The notes below the pieces were generated by a model. The model was not told where the DNA came from. It did no database searches and saw only the letters and a program-made list of their open reading frames with translations. From Patescibacteria group bacterium (GTDB lineage: Bacteria > Patescibacteriota > Patescibacteriia > Magasanikbacterales > GWA2-37-8): a DNA stretch of 58,241 nucleotides. Both the position numbers and the translations under genes were made by a program. Location of the stretch: assembly GCA_028688375.1 (NCBI GenBank), contig JAQTYG010000005.1, positions 1 to 58,241 of the forward strand, written 5' to 3'. Positions 16,197 to 25,219 of the stretch are shown here, piece after piece; the first letter of the stretch is position 1, and each line of letters opens with the position of its first letter.

Positions 16197-18272
16197 ATGC
16201 CTCGTGAATATCCATTGGATAAAACAAGAAATATCGGCATCATGGCTCACATCGATGCCGGCAAAACCACCATCTCCGAGCGCGTGCTTTTCTATACCGG
16301 CAAGAAACACAAAATCGGCGAAGTGCATGAAGGCGCGGCCGAGATGGATTGGATGGAACAGGAAAAAGAGCGCGGAATTACCATTACTTCCGCCGCGACC
16401 ACCTGTTTTTGGAAGGGTCACCGCATGAACTTGATTGATACTCCCGGCCACGTGGACTTTACCGTGGAAGTGGAGCGCTCGCTTCGCGTGCTCGATGGCG
16501 CCGTGGCCGTGTTTGACGGCTCACAGGGCGTGGAGCCGCAATCGGAAACCGTCTGGCATCAGGCGACCAAGTACAACGTCCCGCGCATCGCTTTCGTGAA
16601 TAAAATGGACAAGATGGGCGCGGATTTTTACATGAGTTTGACCTCCATTCAGGAACGGTTGTCCAAAAACGCCGTGGCCATTCAATTGCCGATCGGCGCC
16701 GAAGGCACCTTCTCCGGCATTATTGATTTGATTGAAAACAAGGCTTTTAAATTCGAAGGCAAGAACGGCGAGAATGTTATTGAAATTCCCATTCCGGATG
16801 ATATGGTGGAAAAAACGAAACAATTCCGCAATACCATGCTGGAAAAAGTGGCTGAAGCCGATGATAATTCCATGACCCGATTTTTGAACGGCGAAACCAT
16901 GTCCATCGACGAAGTGAGAAAAAATATTCGCGCCATGATTTTGCGTGGCGACATTTTTCCGGTGATGTGCGGTTCGGCTTTGTCCAACATGGGCGTTCAG
17001 CTGATGCTTGACGCCGTGGTTTGGTATTTGCCGGCGCCGACCGATTTGCCGCCGATTAAAGGCGTGGACGTGGATACCGGCGCGGAAATGACCAGACAAG
17101 CCGATGACAACGAACATTTCTCCGCTTTGGCTTTCAAAGTGGCCACCGATCCGTTTGTCGGCCGTTTGATTTTCTTCCGCGTGTATTCCGGCAAAGTCAG
17201 CGCCGGTTCCTATATATATAATTCTTCCAAAGGCGAGAAAGAGCGCGTTGGGCGCATCGTCCGCATGCACGCCAACCACCGTGAAGATGTGGATGAAGTT
17301 TACGCGGGTGAAATCGCCGCCGCCATTGGTTTGAAATCCACTATTACCGGTGATACTTTGTGCGACGAAGACCATCAGATTGTGTTAGAAAAAATCGTCT
17401 TCCCGGAACCGGTTATCTCCATCGCCATTGAACCGAAAACTAAAGCCGACCAGGAAAGAATCGGCATGGCTATGCAGAAATTGGCGGAGGAAGACCCGAC
17501 TTTCAAAGTGCACACCGATGAAGAAACTTTGCAGACCATTATTTCCGGCATGGGCGAATTGCACCTGGATATTATCGTGGACCGCATGAAGCGCGAGTTC
17601 AAAGTGGAAGCCAATGTCGGCAATCCGCAAGTCGCCTACAAAGAAACCATCCGCACCTCGGCCGAGGCCGAAGGCAAGTACATCAAGCAATCGGGCGGCC
17701 GCGGCCAATACGGCCATTGCTGGCTGCGCGTGGAGCCGGTGGAAGCGGGCAAAGGCTTTGCCTTTATTGACGAAATAAAAGGCGGCGTTATTCCGCGCGA
17801 ATACTTGCCGGCGATTGAAAAAGGCGTGAAGGAAGCGCTCACCCGCGGTATTCAGGCCGGTTATCCGGTGGTGGATATTCAGGTGACTTGCTACGATGGT
17901 TCATACCACGAAGTTGACTCATCCGAAGCGGCCTTCAAAATGGCCGGTTCCATGGCGTTTCAAACCGCTTGTCGCAAGGCCAATCCGGTGATTATGGAGC
18001 CGATTATGAAAGTGGAAGTGCTGACTCCGGAACAGTTTATGGGTGATGTGATTGGCGACTTGAACTCCAAGCGCGGACAGGTGGAAGAAATGTTTGACCG
18101 CAGCCAGATGAAAGTGGTGAAAGCGAAAGTGCCGTTGGCCAGCATGTTCGGTTATGTCACTTCTCTGCGCAACATGTCGCAGGGCCGGGCCAGTTCCACC
18201 ATGGAATTTTCCCACTATGCCGACGTGCCGAATAACGTCGCCCAGCAGATAGTCGAAGGAAAGAAAAAGTAG
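16197..18272 (+). CDS. fusA: Elongation factor G
   Basis: The GTPase that translocates tRNAs and mRNA. Motifs: [12 protein letters not shown] (18-29), [12 protein letters not shown]; domains II-V follow, ending [13 protein letters not shown]. At 691 aa it has the standard length. It is followed by a strong terminator, so tuf is not in this transcript. Confidence 0.98.
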   Translation: MPREYPLDKTRNIGIMAHIDAGKTTISERVLFYTGKKHKIGEVHEGAAEMDWMEQEKERGITITSAATTCFWKGHRMNLIDTPGHVDFTVEVERSLRVLDGAVAVFDGSQGVEPQSETVWHQATKYNVPRIAFVNKMDKMGADFYMSLTSIQERLSKNAVAIQLPIGAEGTFSGIIDLIENKAFKFEGKNGENVIEIPIPDDMVEKTKQFRNTMLEKVAEADDNSMTRFLNGETMSIDEVRKNIRAMILRGDIFPVMCGSALSNMGVQLMLDAVVWYLPAPTDLPPIKGVDVDTGAEMTRQADDNEHFSALAFKVATDPFVGRLIFFRVYSGKVSAGSYIYNSSKGEKERVGRIVRMHANHREDVDEVYAGEIAAAIGLKSTITGDTLCDEDHQIVLEKIVFPEPVISIAIEPKTKADQERIGMAMQKLAEEDPTFKVHTDEETLQTIISGMGELHLDIIVDRMKREFKVEANVGNPQVAYKETIRTSAEAEGKYIKQSGGRGQYGHCWLRVEPVEAGKGFAFIDEIKGGVIPREYLPAIEKGVKEALTRGIQAGYPVVDIQVTCYDGSYHEVDSSEAAFKMAGSMAFQTACRKANPVIMEPIMKVEVLTPEQFMGDVIGDLNSKRGQVEEMFDRSQMKVVKAKVPLASMFGYVTSLRNMSQGRASSTMEFSHYADVPNNVAQQIVEGKKK

Positions 18273-18287
18273 CTAATTGAAAGAAAT

Positions 18288-18322
18288 CAAAAACCCGTCC
18301 GCCAACTGGCGGACGGGTTTTG
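18288..18322 (+). terminator. Terminator after fusA
   Basis: AAACCCGTCCGCC-AACT-GGCGGACGGGTTTT: a perfect stem with T-tail, T-rich on both strands, so it may also serve the convergent 145-aa gene. Confidence 0.88.
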
Positions 18323-18333
18323 TTTTTTGTATT

Positions 18334-18771
18334 TTACGCGGCTCGTTTCGTGCGTTCTATATCGCCGGGCTTGAAGCCCCCGCTCAATTTTGGGTCAAGA
18401 TCTACATCGAGCGCGCTGTCCATGGGTATTTCTGACGGCCTCTGCCACATTTCTTGGGCGGCTTTTCTGGCGCCCGAGCGTAAATTATCTCCGCCAACAC
18501 CCGCTGGCGCCGCGCCTGTTTCAATTCTTTTACTACGGTCGACCACGGCTCCGCCATAGGGATTATATTTTTCCGAATCGGTCTCCCGCATGCCGATAAT
18601 TTCCATTGGTTCAGCTTGTTGTAATTGTCTGTCCAGTTCCGCCAATCGTTGGCGCACTTTTTCCGACGGTTCTCGGTTGATATGAAATTCTCTCTCGGCT
18701 TTTGTTCCAGGGATTGTTCCTAATTTAGCGTCAGCCGGTCTTTCTCGTTTTATTAATTCCGCTTTTTGCAT
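18334..18771 (-). CDS. Hypothetical protein (145 aa)
   Basis: No family recognised. Charged and low in hydrophobics, with a central coiled-coil-like stretch (SEKVRQRLAELDRQLQQAE, about 36-54) and a Gly-rich later part; likely flexible. A promoter (TTGACT-17-TATACT) lies upstream, divergent from the 201-aa gene. An AAGGAG sits about 25 bases before the ATG, too far for normal use, so the start is not certain. Confidence 0.65.
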   Translation of the reverse strand: MQKAELIKRERPADAKLGTIPGTKAEREFHINREPSEKVRQRLAELDRQLQQAEPMEIIGMRETDSEKYNPYGGAVVDRSKRIETGAAPAGVGGDNLRSGARKAAQEMWQRPSEIPMDSALDVDLDPKLSGGFKPGDIERTKRAA

Positions 18772-18805
18772 AGGTAATTTAATTTTTAAATTATCTCCTT
18801 TTTAA

Positions 18806-18834
18806 AGTATATTTCTTTTTGATATTTTAGTCAA
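18806..18834 (-). promoter_or_regulatory. Promoter of the 145-aa gene
   Basis: On the minus strand: TTGACT, 17 bases, TATACT. Ten bases away on the other strand is the divergent promoter of the 201-aa gene. Confidence 0.65.
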
Positions 18835-18843
18835 AAATTCGAG

Positions 18844-18871
18844 TTGACAATTTTTGAAGAACTGATAGCAT
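18844..18871 (+). promoter_or_regulatory. Promoter of the 201-aa gene
   Basis: TTGACA, 16 bases, TAGCAT; weak -10. Confidence 0.5.
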
Positions 18872-18911
18872 AATAACAAATAATAATTCATCAATCTATC
18901 AGTTTAATGTT

Positions 18912-19517
18912 ATGAAACAAGAACAGTTCAATCGGATTATGAAAATGTCGCGCGAGACGGGCGAGCGGGTGGTGGTGGCTGATGGCGCCAGCGACGAGGT
19001 TTTTGTTTTAATGCCCCTGGATGAATACGAGAATATGGCCGGCTTGAGCGATGGCGGGTGGTTGCCGGGAAAATATGATTTCAATGGCGAGGCTTATAAA
19101 GATAGTGAAATTAATGAGGAGGAAGACGATCTCGCAGGGCCTGACGCGCCTTTTTGGGGGGATATCGGGGAGTTAAGCGAGCAGGAATTGGCCCAAAAGA
19201 TCAACCGCGACATCGCTGATTGGAAGGCGGCCCAGAAAATTAAGGACGACGAGGCCTTGGCCGAGGGTTTGGCCGAGGAAAAGGCCGGCGAGCCGGTTTT
19301 AGTCGAGGAAAATGGCGAAAAAGAGGTAGAATTAGCCAAAAAACCATTCGGCGGCATGGCTCGATTAGGGGATGTTTTGACCACGGAAAAGTACTTAAAC
19401 GGTGATTTTTCAGAGGGTAACCGCCCGGCTACCGGGCTGGTTGACGAAGTGGACTTGAGCGACGTCAAAGAAGAGGCTCCGGAAGAGGAAAAGTTCTATT
19501 TGGAGCCGGTGGAGTAA
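18912..19517 (+). CDS. Acidic hypothetical protein (201 aa)
   Basis: No family firmly recognised. The first 45 residues (ETGERVVVADGASDEVFVLMPLDEYENM) resemble the short beta-hairpin domain of Phd/YefM-like proteins. The rest is very acidic with repeated Glu runs (AEGLAEEKAGEPVLVEENGE) and probably disordered. No SD. It lies upstream of tuf, which has its own promoter. Confidence 0.65.
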   Translation: MKQEQFNRIMKMSRETGERVVVADGASDEVFVLMPLDEYENMAGLSDGGWLPGKYDFNGEAYKDSEINEEEDDLAGPDAPFWGDIGELSEQELAQKINRDIADWKAAQKIKDDEALAEGLAEEKAGEPVLVEENGEKEVELAKKPFGGMARLGDVLTTEKYLNGDFSEGNRPATGLVDEVDLSDVKEEAPEEEKFYLEPVE

Positions 19518-19533
19518 TCCACAATCTACCCCC

Positions 19534-19562
19534 TTGCCAAATTTCAAAAACCCTGCTATAAT
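19534..19562 (+). promoter_or_regulatory. tuf promoter
   Basis: TTGCCA, 17 bases, TATAAT, with TGC before the -10. The start point at about 19569 leaves a leader of about 130 nt. Confidence 0.75.
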
Positions 19563-19570
19563 CTAACAAC

Positions 19571-19619
19571 GATAAAAAAGGCAGTTGTGCCGATTTTTAA
19601 TCGGCGACTATTTTTTATC
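19571..19619 (+). terminator. Terminator-like hairpin in the tuf leader
   Basis: GCCGATT-TTT-AATCGGC, extended by AGUU/GACU pairs, followed by TTTTTT; the T-run can also pair back to GATAAAAAA at the base. Its position before tuf suggests transcriptional attenuation. Confidence 0.6.
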
Positions 19620-19639
19620 ACTATTTAAACCATTTTTTT

Positions 19640-19685
19640 ACGGCTGGATCACAAATCTGCACCGACCACTCGGGAGCAGAGCCGT
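19640..19685 (+). promoter_or_regulatory. Structured tuf leader element with a 16S 3'-end look-alike
   Basis: ACGGC/GCCGT and TCTGC/GCAGA stems flank an asymmetric loop, with an inner CCGA-CCAC-TCGG hairpin. The 5' side contains CGGCTGGATCAC, identical over 12 bases to the helix-45/tail sequence near the 3' end of many bacterial 16S rRNAs, but without the CCTCC that follows there. It lies 16 bases before the tuf ATG. Confidence 0.5.
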
Positions 19686-19701
19686 GTAAGTGTTAAATTA
19701 T

Positions 19702-20892
19702 ATGGCTGAGTTTCTCAGAAACAAGCCACACGTTAACGTCGGCACTATCGGCCACGTTGACCACGGTAAGACCACTCTTACCGCTGCCATCTTACAGGTT
19801 TTGAGCGCTCGAGGCGGTATCGCCCAGAAAAAGGGCGTCGATGATTTGGATAAGGCCCCGGAGTCAAAAGCTCGCGGCATTACCATTTCCACCGCTCACG
19901 TTGAGTACGAAACCGACAAGCGGCATTATGCCCACGTTGACTGTCCCGGCCACGCCGATTATGTGAAGAACATGATTACCGGCGCGGCGCAAATGGACGG
20001 CGCGATTCTTGTCGTATCAGCCGCGGACGGCCCGATGCCGCAAACTCGCGAACACATCGTGCTCGCTCGCCAAGTCGGCGTGCCGTACATTGTTGTTTTC
20101 TTGAATAAAGTTGACCAGGTTTCCGATCCGGAACTGATTGACTTGGTGGAAGCCGAAATCCGCGATTTGCTTAAGAAATATGATTTCCCGGGCGACACCA
20201 CGCCGATTATCCGCGGTTCCGCTCTGCAAGCTTTGCAGAACCCGACCGACGAAGCGGCGGCCAAACCGATTGTGGAATTATTGAAAGTGCTGGATGAATA
20301 TATTCCGGAGCCGGCTCGTGAAGTTGATAAGCCGTTCCTGATGCCGGTGGAAGATGTCTTCTCGATTGAAGGCCGCGGCACCGTGGTAACCGGCCGTATT
20401 GAGCGCGGTATCGTCCACGTCAACGATGAAATTGAAATCGTTGGTTTGAATGAAGAGAAAATGAAAACCGTGGTAACCGGTATTGAAATGTTTAACAAGA
20501 GTTTGAAAGAAGGCCAGGCCGGTGATAACGCCGGTATCCTGTTGCGCGGCACCAAAAAAGAAGAGGTGGAGCGCGGTATGGTGTTGGCCAAACCGGGCAC
20601 GATTAATCCGCATACGGAATTTGAAGCCCAGGTAGTCGTGTTGACCAAAGAAGAAGGTGGCCGACACAAACCGTTTTTCAAGGGTTACAAACCGCAGTTC
20701 TACATTAGAACTACCGACGTAACCGGCGAAGTAGTCCTGCCGGAAGGCACGGAAATGGTTATGCCGGGCGATACGATTAGTTTCGTCGTGAAGTTGATTA
20801 AACCGGTAGCCATTGAGGAAAAAATGAAATTCGCCATCCGCGAAGGCGGCAAAACCGTCGGCGCCGGTGTCGTAACCAAGATTCTTAAATAA
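19702..20892 (+). CDS. tuf: Elongation factor Tu
   Basis: Carries aminoacyl-tRNA to the ribosome. The start is ATG 19702 ([25 protein letters not shown]); the ORF-track GTG four codons earlier is unlikely. G motifs [16 protein letters not shown] and NKVD are intact, as is the GGRHKPF region of domain III. 396 aa. It has its own promoter and structured leader and is followed by a GC hairpin before rpsJ. Confidence 0.98.
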   Translation: MAEFLRNKPHVNVGTIGHVDHGKTTLTAAILQVLSARGGIAQKKGVDDLDKAPESKARGITISTAHVEYETDKRHYAHVDCPGHADYVKNMITGAAQMDGAILVVSAADGPMPQTREHIVLARQVGVPYIVVFLNKVDQVSDPELIDLVEAEIRDLLKKYDFPGDTTPIIRGSALQALQNPTDEAAAKPIVELLKVLDEYIPEPAREVDKPFLMPVEDVFSIEGRGTVVTGRIERGIVHVNDEIEIVGLNEEKMKTVVTGIEMFNKSLKEGQAGDNAGILLRGTKKEEVERGMVLAKPGTINPHTEFEAQVVVLTKEEGGRHKPFFKGYKPQFYIRTTDVTGEVVLPEGTEMVMPGDTISFVVKLIKPVAIEEKMKFAIREGGKTVGAGVVTKILK

Positions 20893-20902
20893 CCCAAGAT
20901 AA

Positions 20903-20927
20903 GGGGGCGCTTCATGCGCCCCCTTTC
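20903..20927 (+). terminator. GC hairpin between tuf and rpsJ
   Basis: GGGGGCGC-TTCAT-GCGCCCCC followed by only TTT; a weak terminator or processing site allowing partial read-through into rpsJ. Confidence 0.6.
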
Positions 20928-20937
20928 TCGTGGAATA

Positions 20938-21294
20938 ATGTTCTTTAACATGAGCTCAGCCAACCCTACAACCAAGAAAGTCGTTGAAGCGGCCACGCGC
21001 ATCAGAATCAAGATTCGCGCCTACGATAACAAAATTATTGATCAGGCGACGAAAATGATTATTGATACGGCCGAACGCAATGACGCCAAAGTAATCGGTC
21101 CGGTGCCGTTGCCGACCGAGAAAAGCAAATTCACCGTCAACCGGTCAACTTTCGTGCACAAAAACGCCCGTGAACAGTTTGAAATGCGCGTGCACAAGCG
21201 TTTGATTGACATTATGAATGCCTCGCCGAAATGCGTGGACGCGTTGATGAGTTTAAGCTTGCCGTCGGGCGTGGATGTGGAGATAAAAATGTAA
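20938..21294 (+). CDS. rpsJ: 30S ribosomal protein S10
   Basis: Part of the 30S head. Family core RIRIKIRAYDNKIIDQATKMI and the late PSGVDVEIKM are clear. The start is uncertain between ATG 20938 (MFFNMSSANP) and 20950; either gives an N-terminal extension of about 15-20 residues over E. coli S10. It is separated from rplC by a 350-base leader with its own promoter. Confidence 0.96.
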   Translation: MFFNMSSANPTTKKVVEAATRIRIKIRAYDNKIIDQATKMIIDTAERNDAKVIGPVPLPTEKSKFTVNRSTFVHKNAREQFEMRVHKRLIDIMNASPKCVDALMSLSLPSGVDVEIKM

Positions 21295-21317
21295 TTGGAT
21301 GAGGCCGGATCAGGGCC

Positions 21318-21346
21318 TTGACAGACTTGCTGTTTTAAGCTAAAAT
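21318..21346 (+). promoter_or_regulatory. Promoter of the S10/spc cluster (rplC onward)
   Basis: TTGACA, 17 bases, TAAAAT. It starts a leader of about 290 nt before rplC. Confidence 0.75.
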
Positions 21347-21467
21347 CGCACAGTAGTTAGTTGTTATTAAAATTCAAGTAAATAAGATTCCTCGCCTCGG
21401 AACGCTAAGCGTCCCTCGGGCGGGCGAAAAACATTTAAGCGAATTTTGATAACAGGAGATAATCATA

Positions 21468-21527
21468 TTGAAAAATCAATTTACAAGCCATATCTATCCG
21501 CCAAAGCGGCGGTTTATTGATGGCTAG
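21468..21527 (+). CDS. Putative leader peptide before rplC (19 aa)
   Basis: AGGAG lies nine bases before a TTG start; the frame reads MKNQFTSHIYPPKRRFIDG then TAG. The stop falls in the 5' arm of the terminator hairpin. This SD is notable because the ribosomal genes here mostly lack one. An alternative is that the AGGAG is incidental; the non-ATG start lowers confidence. Confidence 0.4.
   Translation: MKNQFTSHIYPPKRRFIDG
21486..21525 (+). promoter_or_regulatory. Leader hairpin overlapping the terminator arm
   Basis: AGCCAT...ATGGCT encloses CCGCC-AAAG-CGGCGG. Its last two bases are the first two of the terminator stem, so the two hairpins compete at their junction or stack. Confidence 0.55.
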
Positions 21528-21575
21528 AAGCAATAGGATTGAAAGTTATTTCAGTGTTATTGCTTCTAGTTTTTT
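21524..21575 (+). terminator. Attenuator-type terminator before rplC
   Basis: CTAGAAGCAATA pairs perfectly with TATTGCTTCTAG (12 bp), with an inner TGAAA/TTTCA hairpin, followed by TTTTTT. It lies 70 bases upstream of rplC and inside that gene's own transcript. Confidence 0.85.
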
Positions 21576-21644
21576 GTTAAGAAGACAATATATTTACGTT
21601 ATCTCCGCCTTTGGGATGGGAACGGAGCAATGACTTATAAAGAT

Positions 21645-22358
21645 ATGAAATTTATTCTAGGAAAAAAACTCGGCATGACGCAAGTTTTCACTCCAACCGG
21701 AGATGTTGTTCCGGTAACCAGAATTCAGGCCGGACCGTGCACGATTGTGCAAGTGAAAAATGCGGGCAAAGAAAACGCCACGGCTGTGGAAATCGGTTAC
21801 GCGGAAATGAAAGACTACCGGATGAATCAGCCGAAAGCCGGGCACTTGAAAGATTTGTCACCGTTGCGATTTTTGCGTTCATTTGATGTGGAAAAAACCG
21901 ACGGATTAAATCGCGGGGATAAGATCGCGGCTGATACGTTTTCCGTGGGCGATGTAGTGACGGTTGAGGGTACTTCCAAAGGCAAAGGTTTCGCCGGCGT
22001 GGTAAAACGTCATGGTTTTCATGGCGCGCCCAAGACTCATGGCCACAAGCACGATTTGCGCGCCCCGGGTTCTATCGGCGCGGGCGGTGTGCAACGCGTT
22101 TTCAAAGGGATGCGCATGGCCGGCCGCATGGGCGGGGCTCCGGTCACCGTAAAAAATTTGGAGATTGTGGAAGTCCATCCGGAGACTAATGAAATTTTGA
22201 TTAAAGGCGCGGTGCCGGGAGCGCGCAACGGTTTATTGGCGATTTTTGCTCCGGGTGAATTGAAATTGAAGAAACCAGCGGCGGAAACAACGGTCGAAGT
22301 CCCCGCTGAAGCACCGATTGAAGTGTCAACCGAATCGGCTGAGGAGCTAAAAGTTTAA
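21645..22358 (+). CDS. rplC: 50S ribosomal protein L3
   Basis: Early 23S assembly protein. The start is taken at ATG 21645 (MKFILGKKLGMTQVF), the family N-terminus; an upstream ATG at 21630 would add MTYKD. The conserved GFAGVVKRHGFHG..THGHKHDLRAPGSIG region is present. The C-terminus carries a Pro/Glu-rich tail (VEVPAEAPIEVSTES) beyond the usual end. First gene after the attenuator-like leader. Confidence 0.97.
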   Translation: MKFILGKKLGMTQVFTPTGDVVPVTRIQAGPCTIVQVKNAGKENATAVEIGYAEMKDYRMNQPKAGHLKDLSPLRFLRSFDVEKTDGLNRGDKIAADTFSVGDVVTVEGTSKGKGFAGVVKRHGFHGAPKTHGHKHDLRAPGSIGAGGVQRVFKGMRMAGRMGGAPVTVKNLEIVEVHPETNEILIKGAVPGARNGLLAIFAPGELKLKKPAAETTVEVPAEAPIEVSTESAEELKV

Positions 22359-22361
22359 TAG

Positions 22362-22446
22362 TCGACTAGTTTATTAGTTTAATAGTAGCCCCGTAAACCG
22401 ATAAACCAATAAACCAATCAACCGATAAACCGTTCAACCAATCACC
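22362..22446. repeat. Word repeat AACCGATAAACCAATAAACC
   Basis: A run of ATAAACC/AATCAACC/AACCGAT words fills the gap between rplC and rplD. There is also a TAGTTTATTAGTTTAATAG run, roughly its inverse, so the gap could fold into a long weak hairpin. Confidence 0.55.
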
Positions 22447-22452
22447 ATATCT

Positions 22453-23088
22453 ATGAACATCAAAGTTTACAATTTAGAAGGTAAAGAAGCCGGTAGTCTG
22501 GAATTGAAAGATGATGTTTTTAACGTAAAAATAAAACCGGAAGTGGTGCATGAAGTTTTTACCGCGCAGAGCGCTAACCGACGCGAATCCTGGGCCGATA
22601 CCAAAACTAAAGGCGAAGTGCGCGGCGGCGGCAAGAAACCGTGGGCGCAAAAAGGCACCGGTCGCGCCAGACATGGTTCGATTCGCTCCCCGATTTGGAA
22701 GGGTGGCGGCGTGACTTTCGGCCCGTTGTCCGTCAGAAATTACAAATCAAAAATTAACAAAAAAACCCGACGTTTGGCCACCAAAATGTGCTTGACCGAT
22801 AAAGCGCAAAGCGCCGCGCTTTGGGTGGTGGAAAATTTTTCTTTTGCCGAACCGAAAACAAAATTATTTGTTAATTTTATAAAAAGTTTGCCGGCCAAAC
22901 AGAAATCGTTCTTGTTGTTAGCCGGTAAAGACGAAAAAAATGTAGTGCGCATGTCCAATAATTTGCAGAAAGTTTCCGTGATGCCGGCGCAAGATGTCAA
23001 CGTGGTTGAATTGATGAAAAACCAAGCGGTGATTGTCAGCCAAGCGGGCATCGGGGAAATCCAAAAAGTTTTAAGCAAAAAAGATTAA
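22453..23088 (+). CDS. rplD: 50S ribosomal protein L4
   Basis: Lines the exit tunnel; in E. coli it also controls the S10 operon leader. The GGGKKPWAQKGTGRARHGSIRSP loop region (around residues 58-80) is intact. 211 aa. It follows L3 as usual. The leader hairpins before rplC are possible targets for L4-type control, but that is inference. Confidence 0.97.
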   Translation: MNIKVYNLEGKEAGSLELKDDVFNVKIKPEVVHEVFTAQSANRRESWADTKTKGEVRGGGKKPWAQKGTGRARHGSIRSPIWKGGGVTFGPLSVRNYKSKINKKTRRLATKMCLTDKAQSAALWVVENFSFAEPKTKLFVNFIKSLPAKQKSFLLLAGKDEKNVVRMSNNLQKVSVMPAQDVNVVELMKNQAVIVSQAGIGEIQKVLSKKD

Positions 23089-23097
23089 TCGAACAGT

Positions 23098-23559
23098 ATG
23101 GGATTACTTGATCGCTGGCACAAGAAAAGCCAGGCAGAAAAATTAAACCAGTCAGCCGCCAAGGCGGTGGAGAAAAAAGAGGCCGCGGCCAATCAGGCCG
23201 AGCCGGAATTGTCGACCAAAAAATCCGCTCCGACGATCCAAGAAATAGCCGGTAAGACCGGACGAAAAATCAGCGCGCTCACCAGTCGGATTATTATTAA
23301 GCCGTTAGTGACCGAAAAAGCGGCGGTGGCCGAGAGTTTAAACAAGTATTCTTTTTACGTGGCTGATAATGCCTCAAAAACACAGATTAAAATGGCCGTT
23401 GAAGAGTTGTACGGTGTGGCCCCAACCGCGGTAAATGTTTTAAATACCGAAGGTAAAGCCACTCGTTTCGGACGTTTTGCCGGCCGACGCAGCGGTTATA
23501 AAAAAGCGCTGGTTACTTTGCCGCCGGGTAAAACGATCAGTATCCACGAAGGAGTGTAA
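23098..23559 (+). CDS. rplW: 50S ribosomal protein L23, long N-terminal extension
   Basis: Sits at the tunnel exit and docks trigger factor and SRP. The L23 domain begins near residue 64 (IIIKPLVTEKAA) and includes KTQIKMAVEELYGV. About 60 residues of Lys/Ala/Glu-rich sequence precede it (WHKKSQAEKLNQSAAKAVEK), absent from typical 95-100 aa L23 proteins. The ATG at 23098 lies 9 bases after rplD; no internal Met before the core supports a shorter protein. Confidence 0.95.
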   Translation: MGLLDRWHKKSQAEKLNQSAAKAVEKKEAAANQAEPELSTKKSAPTIQEIAGKTGRKISALTSRIIIKPLVTEKAAVAESLNKYSFYVADNASKTQIKMAVEELYGVAPTAVNVLNTEGKATRFGRFAGRRSGYKKALVTLPPGKTISIHEGV

Positions 23560-23572
23560 TTGATTATCACCT

Positions 23573-24412
23573 ATGCCGATTAAAGTTTACAAACCAACCA
23601 GTCCCGGTCGACGCATTTCCAGCGTGGACACTTTTTCCGATATCACCAAACATAAACCGGAGAAATCTTTGATTGCCATTTTGCGTCCGCAATCCGGCCG
23701 TAACAATCAAGGCGTAATTACCGTGCGCCACAAAAGCGGCGGTGCCAAGAAATTTTATCGTTTGGTGGATTTTAAACAGCAAAAATTCGGCGTGGAAGCC
23801 GAAGTACTGGCGATTGAATATGATCCGAACCGCGGTCCGCGCATCGCCTTAATTAAATATGCCGATAATGTTAAATCATATATCCTCGGTCCGGAAGGCT
23901 TGAAAGTCGGTGATAAAATTATCACCTCCGATCAGGCGATTGAAGCCAAGTTGGGCAATCGTTTGCCTTTGGAATTTATTCCCGTCGGTTTGTTTATCCA
24001 TAATATTGAATTGACCCCGGGCAAAGGCGGGCAGCTGGTGCGAGGCGCCGGTATTTCCGCGCAATTGGTGGGTACGGAAGGCGATTACGCTCAAATTAAA
24101 TTGCCGTCCGGTGAAATTCGTTCGGTGTTGAAAAAATGCGCTGCTTCAGTGGGCACGCTCGGCAACGCCGATCGTCGTTTGATCCGCTGGGGTAAAGCCG
24201 GACGCATGCGTCATCGAGGTATTAAACCGACAGTCAAAGGTAAAAACATGAACCCGGTTGACCACCCGCATGGTGGCGGCGAAGGCCACTCTCCGATCGG
24301 CCAGAAGCGCGGTCCGCAAACGGTTTACGGCAAGACAGCTATGGGCGTGCGCACCCGCCGACGCGATAAGTGGAGCAATAAATTTATCATTAAATCACGA
24401 CGGGCCAACTAA
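23573..24412 (+). CDS. rplB: 50S ribosomal protein L2
   Basis: Needed for peptidyl-transferase centre assembly. 279 aa with N-terminal YKPTSPGRR and conserved C-terminal segment [18 protein letters not shown] containing the catalytic-region His. Standard order L23-L2-S19. Confidence 0.98.
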   Translation: MPIKVYKPTSPGRRISSVDTFSDITKHKPEKSLIAILRPQSGRNNQGVITVRHKSGGAKKFYRLVDFKQQKFGVEAEVLAIEYDPNRGPRIALIKYADNVKSYILGPEGLKVGDKIITSDQAIEAKLGNRLPLEFIPVGLFIHNIELTPGKGGQLVRGAGISAQLVGTEGDYAQIKLPSGEIRSVLKKCAASVGTLGNADRRLIRWGKAGRMRHRGIKPTVKGKNMNPVDHPHGGGEGHSPIGQKRGPQTVYGKTAMGVRTRRRDKWSNKFIIKSRRAN

Positions 24413-24441
24413 GCCCCCAACCATATTAACTAGGAAATATT

Positions 24442-24786
24442 ATGTCCAGAAGTTTGAAAAAAGGACCATATATCGACCCTCGCGTGCTCAAAAAAGTTTT
24501 GACCGCGAAGGAAAAAGGCAAAAGAGACCCGATTAAGACCTGGTCGCGCGCTTGTGTTATCTCTCCGGAGATGGTGGGCGTGAACTTCGCGGTTCATAAT
24601 GGAAAAGATTTTTTGAATGTGCTGGTTGATGAAAACATGGTCGGACATCGTTTGGGCGAATTCGCCCCGACACGCAAGTTTGTCCGCCACGGCGGTAAGA
24701 TGGCCAAAGAGCAGGAAGTTAAAGCGGGCGAAGCCGGCGCTCCGGCCCCGGCCGCTGCCGAAAAAGGCAAAGAAAAGAAAAAATAA
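24442..24786 (+). CDS. rpsS: 30S ribosomal protein S19 with Ala/Lys tail
   Basis: Binds the 30S head with S13. The family core runs from [19 protein letters not shown] to [15 protein letters not shown]. About 25 extra residues follow ([18 protein letters not shown]), a low-complexity basic tail not found in typical S19. Confidence 0.97.
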   Translation: MSRSLKKGPYIDPRVLKKVLTAKEKGKRDPIKTWSRACVISPEMVGVNFAVHNGKDFLNVLVDENMVGHRLGEFAPTRKFVRHGGKMAKEQEVKAGEAGAPAPAAAEKGKEKKK

Positions 24787-24797
24787 CCCGAGATTAT

Positions 24798-25202
24798 ATG
24801 CAGGAAGTAACAGCAAAACTAAGATTTTTCCGAATTGGCCCGCGCAAAATGCGTTTGGTCGCCGATATGGTTCGGGGCCACAAGGTATTATTGGTGATGG
24901 ACAGATTGTATGTTTTGGACAACAAAGCGGCCAAAGCCATGTTGAAGCTTTTGCAATCGGCGGTGGCGAACGCCAAGAGCGCTTACTCTTTATCGGCGGA
25001 AACGTTGCGTGTTAAAAGCGTGACGGTTGACGGCGGGCCGGTGTTGAAACGCTGGATGCCCCGCGCTCACGGTCGAGCGACGCCGGTACGTGAACGCACC
25101 TCGCATGTTAATGTGGTTTTAGTGTCGGAAGAACCGGTGGAAAAGAAAGCCAAGAAAGAAAAAAAGACCGTTAAAAAAGAAACAAAGAAAATTAAAGAAT
25201 AG
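24798..25202 (+). CDS. rplV: 50S ribosomal protein L22
   Basis: Tunnel-lining protein. The core RIGPRKMRLVADMVRG near the N-terminus and the hairpin region KRWMPRAHGRATPVRERTSH are present. A Lys/Glu tail (KKAKKEKKTVKKETKKIKE) extends the C-terminus. No SD. Confidence 0.97.
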   Translation: MQEVTAKLRFFRIGPRKMRLVADMVRGHKVLLVMDRLYVLDNKAAKAMLKLLQSAVANAKSAYSLSAETLRVKSVTVDGGPVLKRWMPRAHGRATPVRERTSHVNVVLVSEEPVEKKAKKEKKTVKKETKKIKE

Positions 25203-25219
25203 TTTAGCTTTTCATCAAT

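Noticed and set aside
19641-19652. Fragment of a 16S rRNA gene
   Set aside because: Only 12 bases match and the flanks are unrelated, so it is treated as a possible mimic, not an rRNA gene.
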